Positions 24,566-35,220 of a DNA stretch of 64,000 nucleotides are shown here, in pieces. Within the stretch, counting starts at the first letter, position 1, and every line of letters starts with the position of its first letter. Source of the stretch: Echinarachnius parma (Eukaryota > Echinodermata > Echinoidea > Clypeasteroida > Echinarachniidae). The notes under the pieces were generated by a model. The model was not told the origin of the DNA. It ran no database searches and saw only the letters and a program-made list of their open reading frames with translations. The DNA is taken from positions 1 to 64,000 of the forward strand of contig JBAMJV010008838.1 of NCBI GenBank assembly GCA_037951105.1, read 5' to 3'. The translations under genes and the position numbers were made by a program.

Positions 24566-24974
24566 TAAAGGGACTGTCCAAATCCTCAAAATCCAATTGG
24601 AATTCTAGCGGTTCACTCATACCTTGTTGTATACTTATTAACAAAAAAAGCATGGGACAGGTTTTGGTTTTTCAAATTTCCCTTTCGTTAAAAAGATATT
24701 TTACGTATTATACTTCATCGTATTGACATAATTAATTCAACGCACGAATAACGTATGTAGCGCTAAATCCACTTCCTTTCAACATTCAGTTAATGGCCTA
24801 ACTTAGGTCACTAACTCAATTTTGACAAGAAGTGGTTTGGCACTTAAAGTGAATCATGTAAATTGCCTAACTCCACGATTTTTTTTGAGCTTCCTCGTTT
24901 CTCTTCTACCGTGTTGTTGAGCTTATGGTAAGAGAAGAATAAAATAGGGTTAGATTTTTTAAAATGTCCCTTTA
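24566..24974. mobile_element. AAAGGGACT-family MITE with nested ATCCACTT MITE
   Basis: The left end taaagggactgtccaaatcc and right end aaatgtcccttta delimit the copy. Inside, cgctaaatccacttcc (24761) and agaagtggtttggcact (24829) mark a nested copy of the short AGGCGCTAAATCCACTT family. Confidence 0.7.
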
Positions 24975-26185
24975 ATATGAAGATAATTATCATTGATAAT
25001 CTTTCAACTGAAAGACGTTAGCTAACGTGTTTCGCCTAAAGTACAATTGTCGTACCTGAAATATTGGCTACTGTCCGACTACACTGTTTGCATGCACTGT
25101 GTATACGGCAGCGCGTACCCGCGACTGTTGAGCCGTGCTATATATTTTGCGCGCGAATTCTGTACGTCTGTACTACGGTGCGGATATCATCAAACGGACG
25201 AGTATTACTGCGACAAATCTACGGCAGGCCACTCAGGATTCGGTGATAAAATATGAACTCAATATTCCCTTTTTTTTTACGAGGTAAACAGTGTTCGTTT
25301 TCTTTCAATTTTTCACAAATCATCCAATTGTATATTACAATGATATTGACATAGGATTGAAGTCTCAAATGTCTCTTTCGGCAGAATTGTACACTTTACA
25401 TGATTCACTTTAAAGTGTAAGCTACGTACATATAGCTATAAATCTAAATTTAAAGACGCAATTGAAAAGGAGATAGGAACAATTAACGGATTATTCTGTT
25501 TGCTACTTGTTTTCGCTATCCCACACAATTTAATACATGATTCAATGGGTTCCCGAAAACAATGAAATCCCCGACAAATTTCTGTTTGCTACAAGGCACT
25601 AAATATGATTAATAATCTATGAATGTTTGAGCACGATTAGTCAAGAGATAAACACATTATGTAATTTTCGGAAATGGTAATTTATTTCTACGAGTGATTC
25701 AAAACCCACTCTGGCAAAGTGTAGAACAAATTCCCATGCGTTTTGTGCAATAATTTGTTTTCCAGTTTCCTCAAAAGTTTGACTATTAAACAAATTCGAA
25801 AAAGGGAACATGTGTGTGCAAAGAATGCTGGGAACAGTCTACAAACTTATCAGCGTGCGTTGCCAAAAATGCGAGTTTCCCCATACAAATAAATGAACAT
25901 ATATTCAAAGAAATGTTTCAGTAATAATTTAATCTATGGAAGCAACAGTTTGATTGGGTACCATTGTCCTTTATGTCTCGTATATCTATAGGCACGTGAA
26001 AGTCGGGGAAGTAGCCATTTTCTCAAAAGTTGATACAATTTGGATTCAGCGCAATTTGAAATAAAGCTCTTCATAATTATGTCATCATAATACATGCAAG
26101 TCTCCTTTCTTCTGTCTCTGCATAATGCCGTCATATTACAATGCATGCATGCACGTTTCTTTTCTCCATGCATCGTGGAATCAAG

Positions 26186-26356
26186 GTTGCCTATGCGATG
26201 ACTTCTGCGAGAGATCGATTAAGTGTCGCCAAATAAAACTTCCTGGAGGCAAGGTTGTGGACCTCGTTCCCAAGAGCATGAAGTATGTGAACTCAAAGCG
26301 CCGCAATTCGATCTTGAACCAGAACGGGTTCGACAATCTGGTCTGCTCCTTGCCAG
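26186..26356 (+). CDS. Gene B: N-terminal Cys-rich exon, domain unrecognised
   Basis: A 171-nt, phase 1-1 exon (57 codons) with acceptor ...ggaatcaag and donor gccag/gtttgt. It starts GCLCDDFCERSIKCRQIKLP and continues GGKVVDLVPKSMKYVNSKRR and NSILNQNGFDNLVCSLP. Four Cys fall in the first 15 residues and one near the end, an odd number, so one may pair elsewhere in the protein. The middle is basic. I do not recognise the domain; it is not EGF, CUB or F5/8C. Placement directly after the signal-peptide exon and before the EGF exon, with matching phases and an open frame with clean splice sites, supports it being coding. No exon was seen in 24975-26185. Confidence 0.65.
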
Positions 26357-27185
26357 GTTTGTACCACAGCTCTTAACCCCTTTACTTCGCAATTGAATAT
26401 AATTTAAAATATTCATATTCATAGTAAAGTTGCATTATCTAATTAAATAACAAATGGTCCTTAATTGTTCGTAAGACTGTATTTGAATAAAGTGAATCTA
26501 AAACACATGTTGTAAACGTGTTATATATCTTTTAAAGTGTGAAGTTATTGACAATATGTCTTGGTTTTCGGTTAGCATTTACAATTGTTCCCAAATGTAT
26601 GGCAATATGTACATTTTAGGTAATAGTAGAAATATTCGTGCTGAGTCAACATTTCTACTTAACGTTAAACATGTTAAAGCGACCTTACAAATCATAAACG
26701 TTTAGCATTTAGCATTTTTAGAGACAAAGTTTAAACTGTTAGTAAAATAAACATAATAACTCAGCACCAGAAAATACCATTTACTATTTGGCGCTTCATA
26801 AATATTGTTTTATTATGATAATTTCATAACATTTACCTGTCATTAATGATTTTGTGGGCATGTTAGTAACCGTTATTCAAGCACTATGATTCCAACGGGA
26901 ATAGCGCTATATAAATGAACGGTATTATTACAATATATTATTATTTGGTAAAAATTATGTCACAGTCTAATATCATACTTTTCTCGAGTTATTACGATAT
27001 CGTAAATGAAGTGTTTGATGGAAATAGTGATTGCATGTTGCAGTATTGCATTACCATTCACTTTGACGCTGACCAGCTTAAAACCTCAAACATTCATTTC
27101 CATTAAAATTATGCAAATATGCGAGCAACCAAGAGATTATTACATTGATTAGGATTGTTGTTTCGTGTTATATTGTTTAAAATAC
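26357..27185. other. gene B intron, no recognised content
   Basis: AT-rich, no repeat or exon recognised. Confidence 0.4.
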
Positions 27186-27612
27186 TATTATGATATTGAT
27201 AATCATCATAAGAAGTGTTGCTACTATTCGTATTATCATCATCATTATTGTTTGTAATATTAGTTTCATAAAAATAACCATTATCATCATATTTAATATA
27301 ATCAATGCTATTATCATGATATTATTTTCATTGTTATTACTACTATTTCTGCTTCTAATGCTAAAACGAAAGCAACAACAACTGCAATATGACTTCTTCT
27401 TCTTCTTCTACTACTACTACTACTACTACTACTACTGTACTACTACAGTTCGTCATTGTGCAACCAATTTCGTTCTTTCGCAGTCAAATTCGGATCATTT
27501 TAGTCAAAACGTATTGCTTCTTCTACTACTACTTCTACTTGTACTACAACAACAACAACAACAACTACTACTTATACGACTACTTCTTCTACTACTACTA
27601 CAACATGTCATG
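27186..27612. repeat. ATT/ATC, CTT and CTA triplet microsatellites
   Basis: Blocks of atc/att, then ttc, act, caa and tac triplets occur in series. Long low-complexity frames (poly-Leu, poly-Ser/Thr, poly-Tyr) come from the triplet repeats and end before the EGF exon. Confidence 0.9.
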
Positions 27613-27685
27613 TTGAATAACCACACTTAATTATAGTATAATTATATGGTATAATATGGTATATATGGTATAATTATTTTCTTAG

Positions 27686-27787
27686 ATTGTCTAAGCAGCC
27701 CATGTGCATCTGGACAATGCGTTGAGACCGAAATTGGATTCTACTGCGTGTGCCCGGCCCCTCTGACTGGTGAACGATGTGAAACAG
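27686..27787 (+). CDS. Gene B: EGF-like domain exon (canonical)
   Basis: A 102-nt phase 1-1 exon: acceptor ttttcttag, donor acag/gtaaat. It encodes DCLSSPCASGQCVETEIGFY followed by CVCPAPLTGERCET. All six EGF cysteines are present (C1-x4-C2-x4-C3-x8-C4-x1-C5-x8-C6). CLSSPC matches the established O-glucosylation consensus CxSxPC. This unit differs clearly from the array units that follow at 29908, so it is the older, single EGF of the protein. Phase and order place it between the Cys-rich N-terminal exon and the array. Confidence 0.92.
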
Positions 27788-27860
27788 GTAAATTGCAATT
27801 TTGTGTTAGTATAAATGTAGGTTGGAAAGTTATTTTCTCATTAATTTACATTGATGTTTT

Positions 27861-28632
27861 AAACCCCCTCAAAAAAAGTTTGGAAACTCAAGTTTGATCG
27901 ATCATATCTCTAGTATTTTTTAATAAGCATATTCGAAATTGGTGAAAAGATATGGAGTTGACACAAAATCAGAGCGTTGCATTTTTCCGAGCTTTTTGGA
28001 GGATTTGTTACACATTCATCTCCCTGCAGCCGCCCTTTACAAAAATCATTATAAATTTCACATTTTCATAGAGAAGAGTTGTTGGGCTTTCCGTTGATAG
28101 CAATTTGAATCATGAATATTTCATTTGAAATGCTAAAAGATCCTCCCAAAAGCTTGAACAAAATGCAACGCTCTGATTTTTGGTCAACTCCATATTTTTT
28201 GTCTGATTTCACACTCGACCCATTTCCATATTCCGGTTTGCTGCGCACAACCCATTTGCCTAATCATTACGATCAATATGCCATCGTAATGAAGAGATCA
28301 TTTCCATTAAAATGGTATCAAATTCCAATGATTTTGATGAATGGAAAGGGTGGCAGTATTCAATAGAAAGTGAACTTTTAAAAAACTGATCAGCACAGTC
28401 ATGCACTCGTAAATTAAATGCATTGAGCCATTTTGCGAAATTTCACTTCCTGCCTCCCCCTATTCTCTGGGCTACTGCAATCGCCCCAATTGCATAATCA
28501 CTACACATAATGCACTGTTTGAAAGGTATATAATGAGGCTTTATTGTGACACCAATTTCGAATATGCTAATTAAAAAATCTGAGAGATATGATCGATCAA
28601 ACTTGAGTTTCCGAACTATTTTGGAGGGGTTT
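27861..28632. mobile_element. TIR element with about 80-bp termini
   Basis: aacccccctc-like left end followed by ggaaactcaagtttgatcga and tcatatctct is mirrored at the right (tgatcgatcaaacttgagtttcc...ggaggggttt). A second, internal inverted pair (agagcgttgcattttt near 27983 and aaatgcaacgctctgattttt near 28160) gives a two-tier fold-back. No transposase frame. Confidence 0.8.
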
Positions 28633-28964
28633 AGATTCCATCATAAAGTAGTTCATATTTCGTTTATTCTGTGTGTAACCATAATCCTCTGATTAGTGAT
28701 CGCCGTGAAGAAAGATTGATGGATTGTTACAGTATTATGTAATTAATTTTACACCTCACGATTCAAAGTATACAACCTCTAATGGACGAAAACCATCTAC
28801 CAAAACATGCAATACGTAGTTTGAATGGTCACTATACTGTAGCTATTTATCCGCCACAAACTACAATACAACGTTGTTGTAGTTTTATCGTTTTAATCCC
28901 TGTGCGTTTGCCACGTACATTTCCGTCGGGTAGAATATCTGTTTGTAAATTGTATTCATTCTGT

Positions 28965-29153
28965 TCATAATGTCATAATGTCAAACATGTTATATAAGAA
29001 TTGTTTGTGGCAACTCCTTCGGGGTCCTTCGATGGGAGTTCCTTCGACGTTCAGGTGTGTTCGTATACGTGTGTTTCTTGTCCTGTCAAGTCTGGTCACA
29101 TCCATGATTCGCCTGAGGCATGTCATCCCAAAAGTGTTGAGTCTTTTTTTCAT
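28965..29153 (-). pseudogene. non-LTR retrotransposon RT fragment
   Basis: The minus strand encodes ...FGMTCLRRIMDVTRLDRTRN followed by TRIRTHLNVEGTPIEGPRR. The pattern MxCLRRIxxVxRxDRxRNxxIR is typical of the region just C-terminal to the reverse transcriptase domain of animal non-LTR elements (RTE/Jockey-like grouping). Only about 60 codons survive and no catalytic YxDD region is present. It is an isolated remnant in a gene B intron. Confidence 0.7.
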
Positions 29154-29421
29154 CAGTCTTCTTTAGTGTCTATGTTTTTGCACCTAAGAATAATTAACAC
29201 CACCAGAACTTGAAAAGTTCTACCATAACATTATACCCTTTTTTAATGTGTGGACTATATTAGTTAACCTAATCCCTTCCCGATTCCGAAATTCTCATAG
29301 ACATGATAGACTTCGTATACATCCTACCCGGTTCCCTATAGCAAGGAGGACAATGATTGTGAAGAATTAAAAGGGTACAAAGTCTACACTTTGATGATAT
29401 TGATAGTAGTTCCATCTGAAC

Positions 29422-29869
29422 TTAAAGGGGAATTAACCCTTTTCTTTTTGACTTACTGGATGTGATGAGAGCATAACTACTATCATTGCTAGTCACTTAT
29501 TTCCTCATGAATATTCCTGATTACAAAAATAATCAATATTTTATGGACCACTGTCGTCTGCTTTCAATGCCCATAGGAGGCGGCCATTTCTTCAACTACT
29601 CGCGGTGAAATGACGTGGCAGGCGGAGAACACAATAGAATTATCGTAACCCGCTATTGTGTTCTCCGCCTGACACGTCATTTCACCGCGAGAAGTTGAAG
29701 AAATGGCCGCCTCCTGTTGGCATTGAAAGCAGACGACAGTGGGCCATAAAATATTGATTATTTTCAGTATTGGGAATATTCATGAGGAAATAAGTGACTA
29801 GAAATGACAAGAGTTATGCTCTCATCACATCCAGTAAGTAAAAAAACTAGGAGTTCCTTCCCCTATAAA
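29422..29869. mobile_element. fold-back element immediately before the EGF array
   Basis: Arms of about 190 bp: acttactggatgtgatgaga..., aggaggcggccatttcttcaa... and gcggagaacacaatag on the left are mirrored on the right, around a short core at 29634-29652. The outer ends are aagggga and tccccta. It lies 38 bp upstream of the first array exon, inside the polypyrimidine/branch region of that intron. Confidence 0.85.
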
Positions 29870-29907
29870 TGTTTTAAATCTTATTTTATTTATAATTATT
29901 CATTTAG

Positions 29908-30021
29908 ACTTGATCGATGACTGCGAAGGAGACCCGTGTGAACACGGTTCGTGTGTGGATGGTGTCAGCATCTACACATGTAACTGTGACGAGGGGTGGG
30001 GCGGACCCAACTGCACTATGG
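29908..30021 (+). CDS. Gene B: EGF array unit 1
   Basis: A 114-nt exon, acceptor catttag, donor atgg/gtaata. It encodes [20 protein letters not shown] and [18 protein letters not shown]. The six cysteines follow C-x4-C-x4-C-x8-C-x1-C-x8-C, the EGF fold. C3 to C4 (CVDGVSIYTC) fits the Asx beta-hydroxylation consensus Cx[DN]x4[FY]xC found in calcium-binding EGF domains, and the DLIDDC start supplies acidic residues. Unlike most units it has Ile instead of Asn before Tyr-Thr, so only one N-glycosylation sequon (NCT) remains. Confidence 0.93.
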
Positions 30022-30142
30022 GTAATACAATTTATTTTTTCACTCTCTGTAATGAAATACACTCATTCATTCCTTAATTACGGTTTTCTTATTCAATTAT
30101 ATTATGCAATATTTACCATTCTCGTTGTCTCTTTTTTCATAG

Positions 30143-30256
30143 ATTTGATCGATGATTGCGGAGGAGAACCTTGTGAACACGGTTCGTGTGTGGATGGTGT
30201 CAGCAACTACACGTGTAACTGTGACGAGGGGTGGGGCGGACCCAACTGCACTATGG
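30143..30256 (+). CDS. Gene B: EGF array unit 2
   Basis: The consensus unit: [20 protein letters not shown] and [18 protein letters not shown]. Two N-x-T sequons (NYT, NCT). Units 7, 9, 10 and 11 encode exactly the same 38 residues. Confidence 0.94.
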
Positions 30257-30377
30257 GTAATACAATTTTTTGTTCACTCTCTGTAATGAAATACACTTAT
30301 TCATTCCCATAATTACGGTTTTCTTATTCAGTGATATTATGCAATATTTACCATTCTCGTTGTCTCTTTTTTCATAG

Positions 30378-30491
30378 ATTTGATCGACGATTGCGGAGGA
30401 AAACCTTGTGAACACGGTTCGTGTGTGGATGGTGTCAACAACTACACGTGTAACTGTGATGAGGGGTGGGGCGGACCCAACTGCACTATGG
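30378..30491 (+). CDS. Gene B: EGF array unit 3
   Basis: As the consensus but CGGKPC and VNNYT. Splice sites are intact (ttcatag; atgg/gtaata). Confidence 0.93.
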
Positions 30492-30611
30492 GTAATAAAA
30501 AAAATGTTCACTCTCTGTAATGAAATACACTAATTCATTCCCTAATTACGGTTTTCTTATTCAATGATATTATGCAATATTTACCACTCTCGTTGTCTCT
30601 TTTTTTCATAG

Positions 30612-30725
30612 ATTTGATCGACGATTGTGGAGGAGACCCTTGTGAACGCGGTTCGTGTGTGGATGGTGTCAGGAACTACACGTGTAACTGTGATGAGGGG
30701 TGGGGCGGACCCAACTGCACTATGT
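30612..30725 (+). CDS. Gene B: EGF array unit 4
   Basis: CGGDPCERGSC and VRNYT variants. The last exon base is T instead of G (atgt/gtaata), which weakens the donor and would turn the junction codon with the next unit from Asp to Tyr. The following intron has a 30-nt T/C tract expansion. Confidence 0.9.
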
Positions 30726-30881
30726 GTAATACAATTTTGATTTTTTTTTTTTTTCTTTTTTTTTTTTCTTTTTTTCTTTCACTCTCTGTAATAAAATACA
30801 CTAATTCATTCCCTAATTACGGTTTTCTTATTCAATGATATTATGCAATATTTACCATTCTCGTTGTCTCTTTTTTCATAG

Positions 30882-30995
30882 ATTTGATCGACGATTGCGA
30901 AGGAGAACCTTGTGAACACGGTTCGTGTGTGGATGGTGTCAGCAACTACACGTGTAACTGTGACGAGGGATGGGGCGGACCCAATTGCACTATGG
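30882..30995 (+). CDS. Gene B: EGF array unit 5
   Basis: Consensus apart from CEGEPC. Both splice sites and both sequons are intact. Confidence 0.93.
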
Positions 30996-31115
30996 GTAAT
31001 ACAATTTTTTGTTCACTCTCTGTAATGAAATACACTAATTCATTCCCTAATAACGGTTTTCTTATTCAGTGATATTATGCAATATTTATCATTCTCGTTG
31101 TCTCTTTTTTCATAG

Positions 31116-31229
31116 ATTTGATCGACGATTGCGGAGGAGCACCTTGTGAACACGGTTCGTGTGTGGATGGTGTCAACAACTACACGTGTAACTGTGATGA
31201 GGGGTGGGGCGGACCCAACTGCACTATGG
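31116..31229 (+). CDS. Gene B: EGF array unit 6
   Basis: CGGAPC and VNNYT variants. The following intron again has a T-tract expansion, like the one after unit 4, which suggests the 4-5 and 6-7 intervals descend from one duplication. Confidence 0.93.
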
Positions 31230-31363
31230 GTAATACAATTTTGATTTTTTTTTTTTTCTTTCACTCTATGTAATAAAATACACTAATTCATTCCCTAATT
31301 ACGGTTTTCTTATTCAATGATATTATGCAATATTTACCATTCTCGTTGTCTCTTTTTTCATAG

Positions 31364-31477
31364 ATTTGATCGACGATTGCGGAGGAGAACCTTGTGAACA
31401 CGGTTCGTGTGTGGATGGTGTCAGCAACTACACGTGTAACTGTGACGAGGGGTGGGGCGGACCCAACTGCACTATGG
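31364..31477 (+). CDS. Gene B: EGF array unit 7
   Basis: Encodes the consensus residues exactly. Intact sites. Confidence 0.94.
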
Positions 31478-31597
31478 GTAATACAATTTTTTGTTCACTC
31501 TCTGTAATGAAATACACTAATTCATTCCCTAATTACGGTTTTCTTATTCAGTGATATTATGCAATATTTATCATTCTCGTTGTCTTTTTTTTCATAG

Positions 31598-31711
31598 ATT
31601 TTATCGACGATTGCGGAGGAGAACCTTGTGAACACGGTTCTTGTGTGGATGGTGTCAGCAACTACACGTGTAACTGTGACGAGGGATTGGGCGGACCCAA
31701 CTGCACTATGG
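31598..31711 (+). CDS. Gene B: EGF array unit 8
   Basis: DFIDDC start and DEGLGG instead of DEGWGG: the otherwise invariant Trp before the last Cys is Leu here. Cysteines are complete. Confidence 0.92.
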
Positions 31712-31832
31712 GTAATACAATTTTTTGTTCACTCTCTGTAATGAAATACACTAATTCATTCCCTAATTACGGTTTTCTTATTCAGTGATATTATGCAATA
31801 TTTATCATTCTCGTTGTCTTTTTTGTTCATAG

Positions 31833-31946
31833 ATTTGATCGACGATTGCGGAGGAGAACCTTGTGAACACGGTTCGTGTGTGGATGGTGTCAGCAACTAC
31901 ACGTGTAACTGTGACGAGGGATGGGGCGGACCCAACTGCACTATGG
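31833..31946 (+). CDS. Gene B: EGF array unit 9
   Basis: Consensus residues exactly; the acceptor tract reads ttttttgttcatag. Confidence 0.94.
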
Positions 31947-32066
31947 GTAATACAATTTTTTGTTCACTCTCTGTAATGAAATACACTAATTCATTCCCTA
32001 ATTACGGTTTTCTTATTCAGTGATATTATGCAATATTTACCATTCTCGTTGTCTCTTTTTTCATAG

Positions 32067-32180
32067 ATTTGATCGACGATTGCGGAGGAGAACCTTGTGA
32101 ACACGGTTCGTGTGTGGATGGTGTCAGCAACTACACGTGTAACTGTGACGAGGGATGGGGCGGACCCAATTGCACTATGG
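32067..32180 (+). CDS. Gene B: EGF array unit 10
   Basis: Consensus residues exactly; 234 bp from its neighbours on both sides. Confidence 0.94.
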
Positions 32181-32300
32181 GTAATACAATTTTTTGTTCA
32201 CTCTCTGTAATGAAATACACTAATTCATTCCCTAATAACGGTTTTCTTATTCAGTGATATTATGCAATATTTATCATTCTCGTTGTCTCTTTTTTCATAG

Positions 32301-32414
32301 ATTTGATCGACGATTGCGGAGGAGAACCTTGTGAACACGGTTCGTGTGTGGATGGTGTCAGCAACTACACGTGTAACTGTGACGAGGGATGGGGCGGACC
32401 CAACTGCACTATGG
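32301..32414 (+). CDS. Gene B: EGF array unit 11
   Basis: Consensus residues exactly; 234 bp from its neighbours. Confidence 0.94.
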
Positions 32415-32534
32415 GTAATACAATTTTTTGTTCACTCTCTGTAATGAAATACACTAATTCATTCCCTAATTACGGTTTTCTTATTCAGTGATATTATGCA
32501 ATATTTACCATTCTCGTTGTCTCTTTTTTCATAG

Positions 32535-32648
32535 ATTTGATCGACGATTGCGGAGGAGAAACTTGTGAACACGGTTCGTGTGTGGATGGTGTCAACAACT
32601 ACACGTGTATCTGTGATGAGAGGTGGGGCGGACCCAACTGCACTATGG
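32535..32648 (+). CDS. Gene B: EGF array unit 12
   Basis: Four substitutions from consensus in an otherwise homogeneous block: CGGETC, VNNYT, CIC instead of CNC, and DERWGG. Cysteines and splice sites are kept. Confidence 0.92.
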
Positions 32649-32769
32649 GTAATTAAAAAAAAATTGCACTCTCTGTAATGAAATACACTAATTCATTCCC
32701 TAATTACGGTTTTCTTATTCAATGATATTATGCAATATTTACCATTCTCTTTGTCTCTTTGTTTCATAG

Positions 32770-32883
32770 ATATGATCGACGATTGCGACGGAGCCCCTTG
32801 TAAACACGGTTCGTGTGTGGATGGTGACAGGAACTACACGTGTAACTGTGACGATGGGTGGGGCGGACCCAACTGCACTATGG
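32770..32883 (+). CDS. Gene B: EGF array unit 13
   Basis: DMIDDCDGAPCKHGSC, VDGDRNYT, CDDGWGG. It marks the right edge of the compact block; its donor is atgg/gtaagc and the next intron is longer and unrelated. Confidence 0.92.
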
Positions 32884-33299
32884 GTAAGCAGTGTTATTGG
32901 GTGCAATGTTCAATACATTATCTTCTTTATTATGTTAATTTGTAGAGCAGTGTTAACCAATCTTTGATACCTTTTTTTATGAAAAATAGTTTTATTTGTT
33001 TCCTATAACAGGAAAAATGCACTATCTGGTTCATCATGTCATGCTTTTTGCAATGGACAGTAACAAAACACCCATGAACCGTATAAACAAAACAAGGAAG
33101 AGATATGCGGGCCCTATATAATCATATTCAATTGTTACCATTATTACGTATTCCTTCATTTTGTTTTATATTGTTCATTGTACTTCTAATTTCATTTCAA
33201 GGATTGTAAAACAAAATTCTTATGAACATGGACGTCTTTATTATGCATTTTGGTTAATGAAAGGTACATCTTGACTTGTTCGCTATATATTTTACTTAG

Positions 33300-33413
33300 A
33301 TTTGATCAATGATTGCGAAAGAGCCCCGTGTGAACACGGTTCGTGTGTGGATGGTGTCAGGAACTACACGTGCAACTGTGACGAGGGGTGGGGCGGACCC
33401 AACTGCGCTATGG
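33300..33413 (+). CDS. Gene B: EGF array unit 14
   Basis: [16 protein letters not shown] with VRNYT and PNCAM: the second sequon is lost (NCA). Acceptor tttacttag, donor atgg/gtaatc. The following 4.4-kb intron carries the fold-back element at 33642. Confidence 0.92.
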
Positions 33414-34087
33414 GTAATCAAATTGTATAAATAACATCCAATACAAAAAACAAACATTCAAGTTAGAAAATAAATAATGGTATATCAAAGGGGATGTCCG
33501 CCTTTTACAAATCGTCTGGACAGTTTCAGTAGAGGGATGGGGATGAAAGCAACACACACAACAAAAATGAGATCGAACAACCCTGTAAGTTGGATTATAC
33601 GAATGAAAAACGTATGTGTAGATATCATCCCTTCATCAAACTAAACACAACAAAAAAAGTAACTCCCCCCCCCCCCCCCCCTAAGCAAAATGGCGTAACT
33701 TTTTAACGAATTGGGTTTGAGCAACATCACGAATTGGGTTTGACCAACATCACTTGGCAGGCATAGGCGCCGGAAGTGGGGGGGCAGGGGGGGGCGGCCG
33801 ACCCCCCAATCCAAAAAGTGGGGGGGGCAAAACGCGTTTTTGCCCCCCCAAAAAGCCCCTCCCCCCCCCTCAAAAAAAAAAAAAAAAAAAAAAAGAAAGA
33901 AAGAAAGAAAGAAAAAGGAAAAAAAAAAATTAAATGTATCACCCAATACTTGTTAATTCTAACGTTTAAAAACTAAGTTATACATCCATTTAACGTTTTC
34001 GCTGCGCGCTTCGCGCGCAAACAAATTATCTCAGTTTGTTGTGTAACTTGCTTATGGTACGTCTGGCGTGGTCTGGCGTGGATCAAA

Positions 34088-34705
34088 TTGCACCATTTCA
34101 AGTATATAAATGCAAAATCTTCCCCGTGGGAGGGGGATACCCGCTCCCAAACCTTCCCCCTCTGGCTCTGATCCAGCCCTCGGTCGCTTCGCTCTCTCGG
34201 GACTCATTTTTTGTTGTAAGCTATGTTGTTGGATCATGCATAATGTGGCATATGGTTTATGTTTTTATGCATCAAATTGCACCATTTCAAGTATATAAAT
34301 GCAAAGTCTTCTCCGTGGGAGGGGAATACCCGCTCCCAAACCCTCCCCCTCTGGCTCTAACCCAGCCCTCGGTTGCTTCGCTCCCTCGGGACTCATTTTT
34401 GGCTGTAAGCTATGTTGTTGGATCATACATAATGTGGCATATGGTTTATATTTTTATGCACCAGAATGCACCATTTCAAGTATATAAATGCAAAATCTTC
34501 CCCGTGGGAGGGGGATACCCCCTCCCAAACCCTCCCCCTCTGGCTCTGACCCAGCCCTCTGTCGCTTCGCTCCCTCGGGACTCATTTTTTGCTGTAAGCT
34601 TTGATGTTGGATCATACAAATGTGGCATATGGTTTATATTTGTATGCACCAGAATGCACCATTTCAAGTATATAAATGCAAAATCTTCCCCGTGGGAGGG
34701 GGATA
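34088..34705. repeat. 187-bp tandem repeat inside the hAT-like element
   Basis: caccatttcaagtatataaa recurs at about 34091, 34279, 34467 and 34655, each followed by cgtgggagggggatacc and tcgcttcgctccctcggg. A frame of about 240 codons stays open across it because the period is close to a multiple of three and stop-poor; the amino acids simply repeat. Related single units are visible near 13130-13290, 35330-35440, 49000-49080 and 49690-49820. Confidence 0.85.
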
Positions 34706-34710
34706 CCCCC

Positions 34711-35220
34711 CCGGGGGGGGGGGGGCACTCGAATTATTTTTTGACGGGGGTGTGCCGCACGGAACTCTGAAATGGGGGTCTGAAGAGCTAACTACAAGCA
34801 CAAAATATAGGGTCTTTGGAGCTACAAAATCCCTTAAACGCACAAAATATTGGGTCTTTGGAGCTACAAAATCCCTCAAACGCACAAAATATAGGGTCTT
34901 TAGAGCTACAAAATCCCTGAAAGGGGAGTAAAGGGGTATGAGGGGCAGACTAAAACTACAAAATACATTGACTCGGAGATTCCAAATACCTACGGAAACC
35001 CTCAAAAAGGCTCAAATTGTGGTCTAAGGAGCCGAACTAGGAGAAGAATAAAGGATTGTCGCTACTCAACTACCTAGCCAAGTCATTCCGAGTGTCTATG
35101 GAGCGAAAAGTTTTGAAAATCGGGTATCTTTAGAGCTGTGATTGAGTGTGAAAAAGGGGGTCTTTTAAGCGGCACATACCCGTCTTACATTATACATGAG
35201 TGCCCCCCCCCCCCCCCGGG
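34711..35220. mobile_element. G/C-tipped element nested in the hAT-like copy
   Basis: Starts ccggggggg...gcactcgaatta and ends acatgagtgcccccc...ccggg, flanked on both sides by ggataccccc (34701-34710 and 35221-35230). Inside, cacaaaatatagggtctttggagctacaaaatccct is repeated three to four times. A truncated copy lies at 18174-18520. Confidence 0.75.

Noticed and set aside
25047-25256. Two overlapping plus-strand frames of 60-69 codons.
   Set aside because: No domain, no suitable splice phase for gene B, and two frames open at once suggest chance in a GC-richer patch.
27190-27630. Low-complexity plus-strand frames (Leu/Ile-, Ser/Thr- and Tyr-rich).
   Set aside because: Products of triplet microsatellites, not genes.
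29917-32491. Frames that run from array exons into the introns (ending GNTIFCSLSVMKYTNSFP...).
   Set aside because: The consensus donor GTAATA at the same place in every unit shows that this is intron; the tail is read-through of conserved intron sequence.
29908-32883. Regular 234-bp repeats that might suggest a CRISPR-like array.
   Set aside because: The repeat unit includes an EGF exon plus intron, repeats and spacers are both conserved, and the genome is eukaryotic.
34036-34770. A plus-strand open frame of about 240 codons with an internal 62-63-residue repeat.
   Set aside because: It is a translation of the 187-bp tandem repeat inside the hAT-like element; all three frames repeat in the same way and no domain is recognisable.
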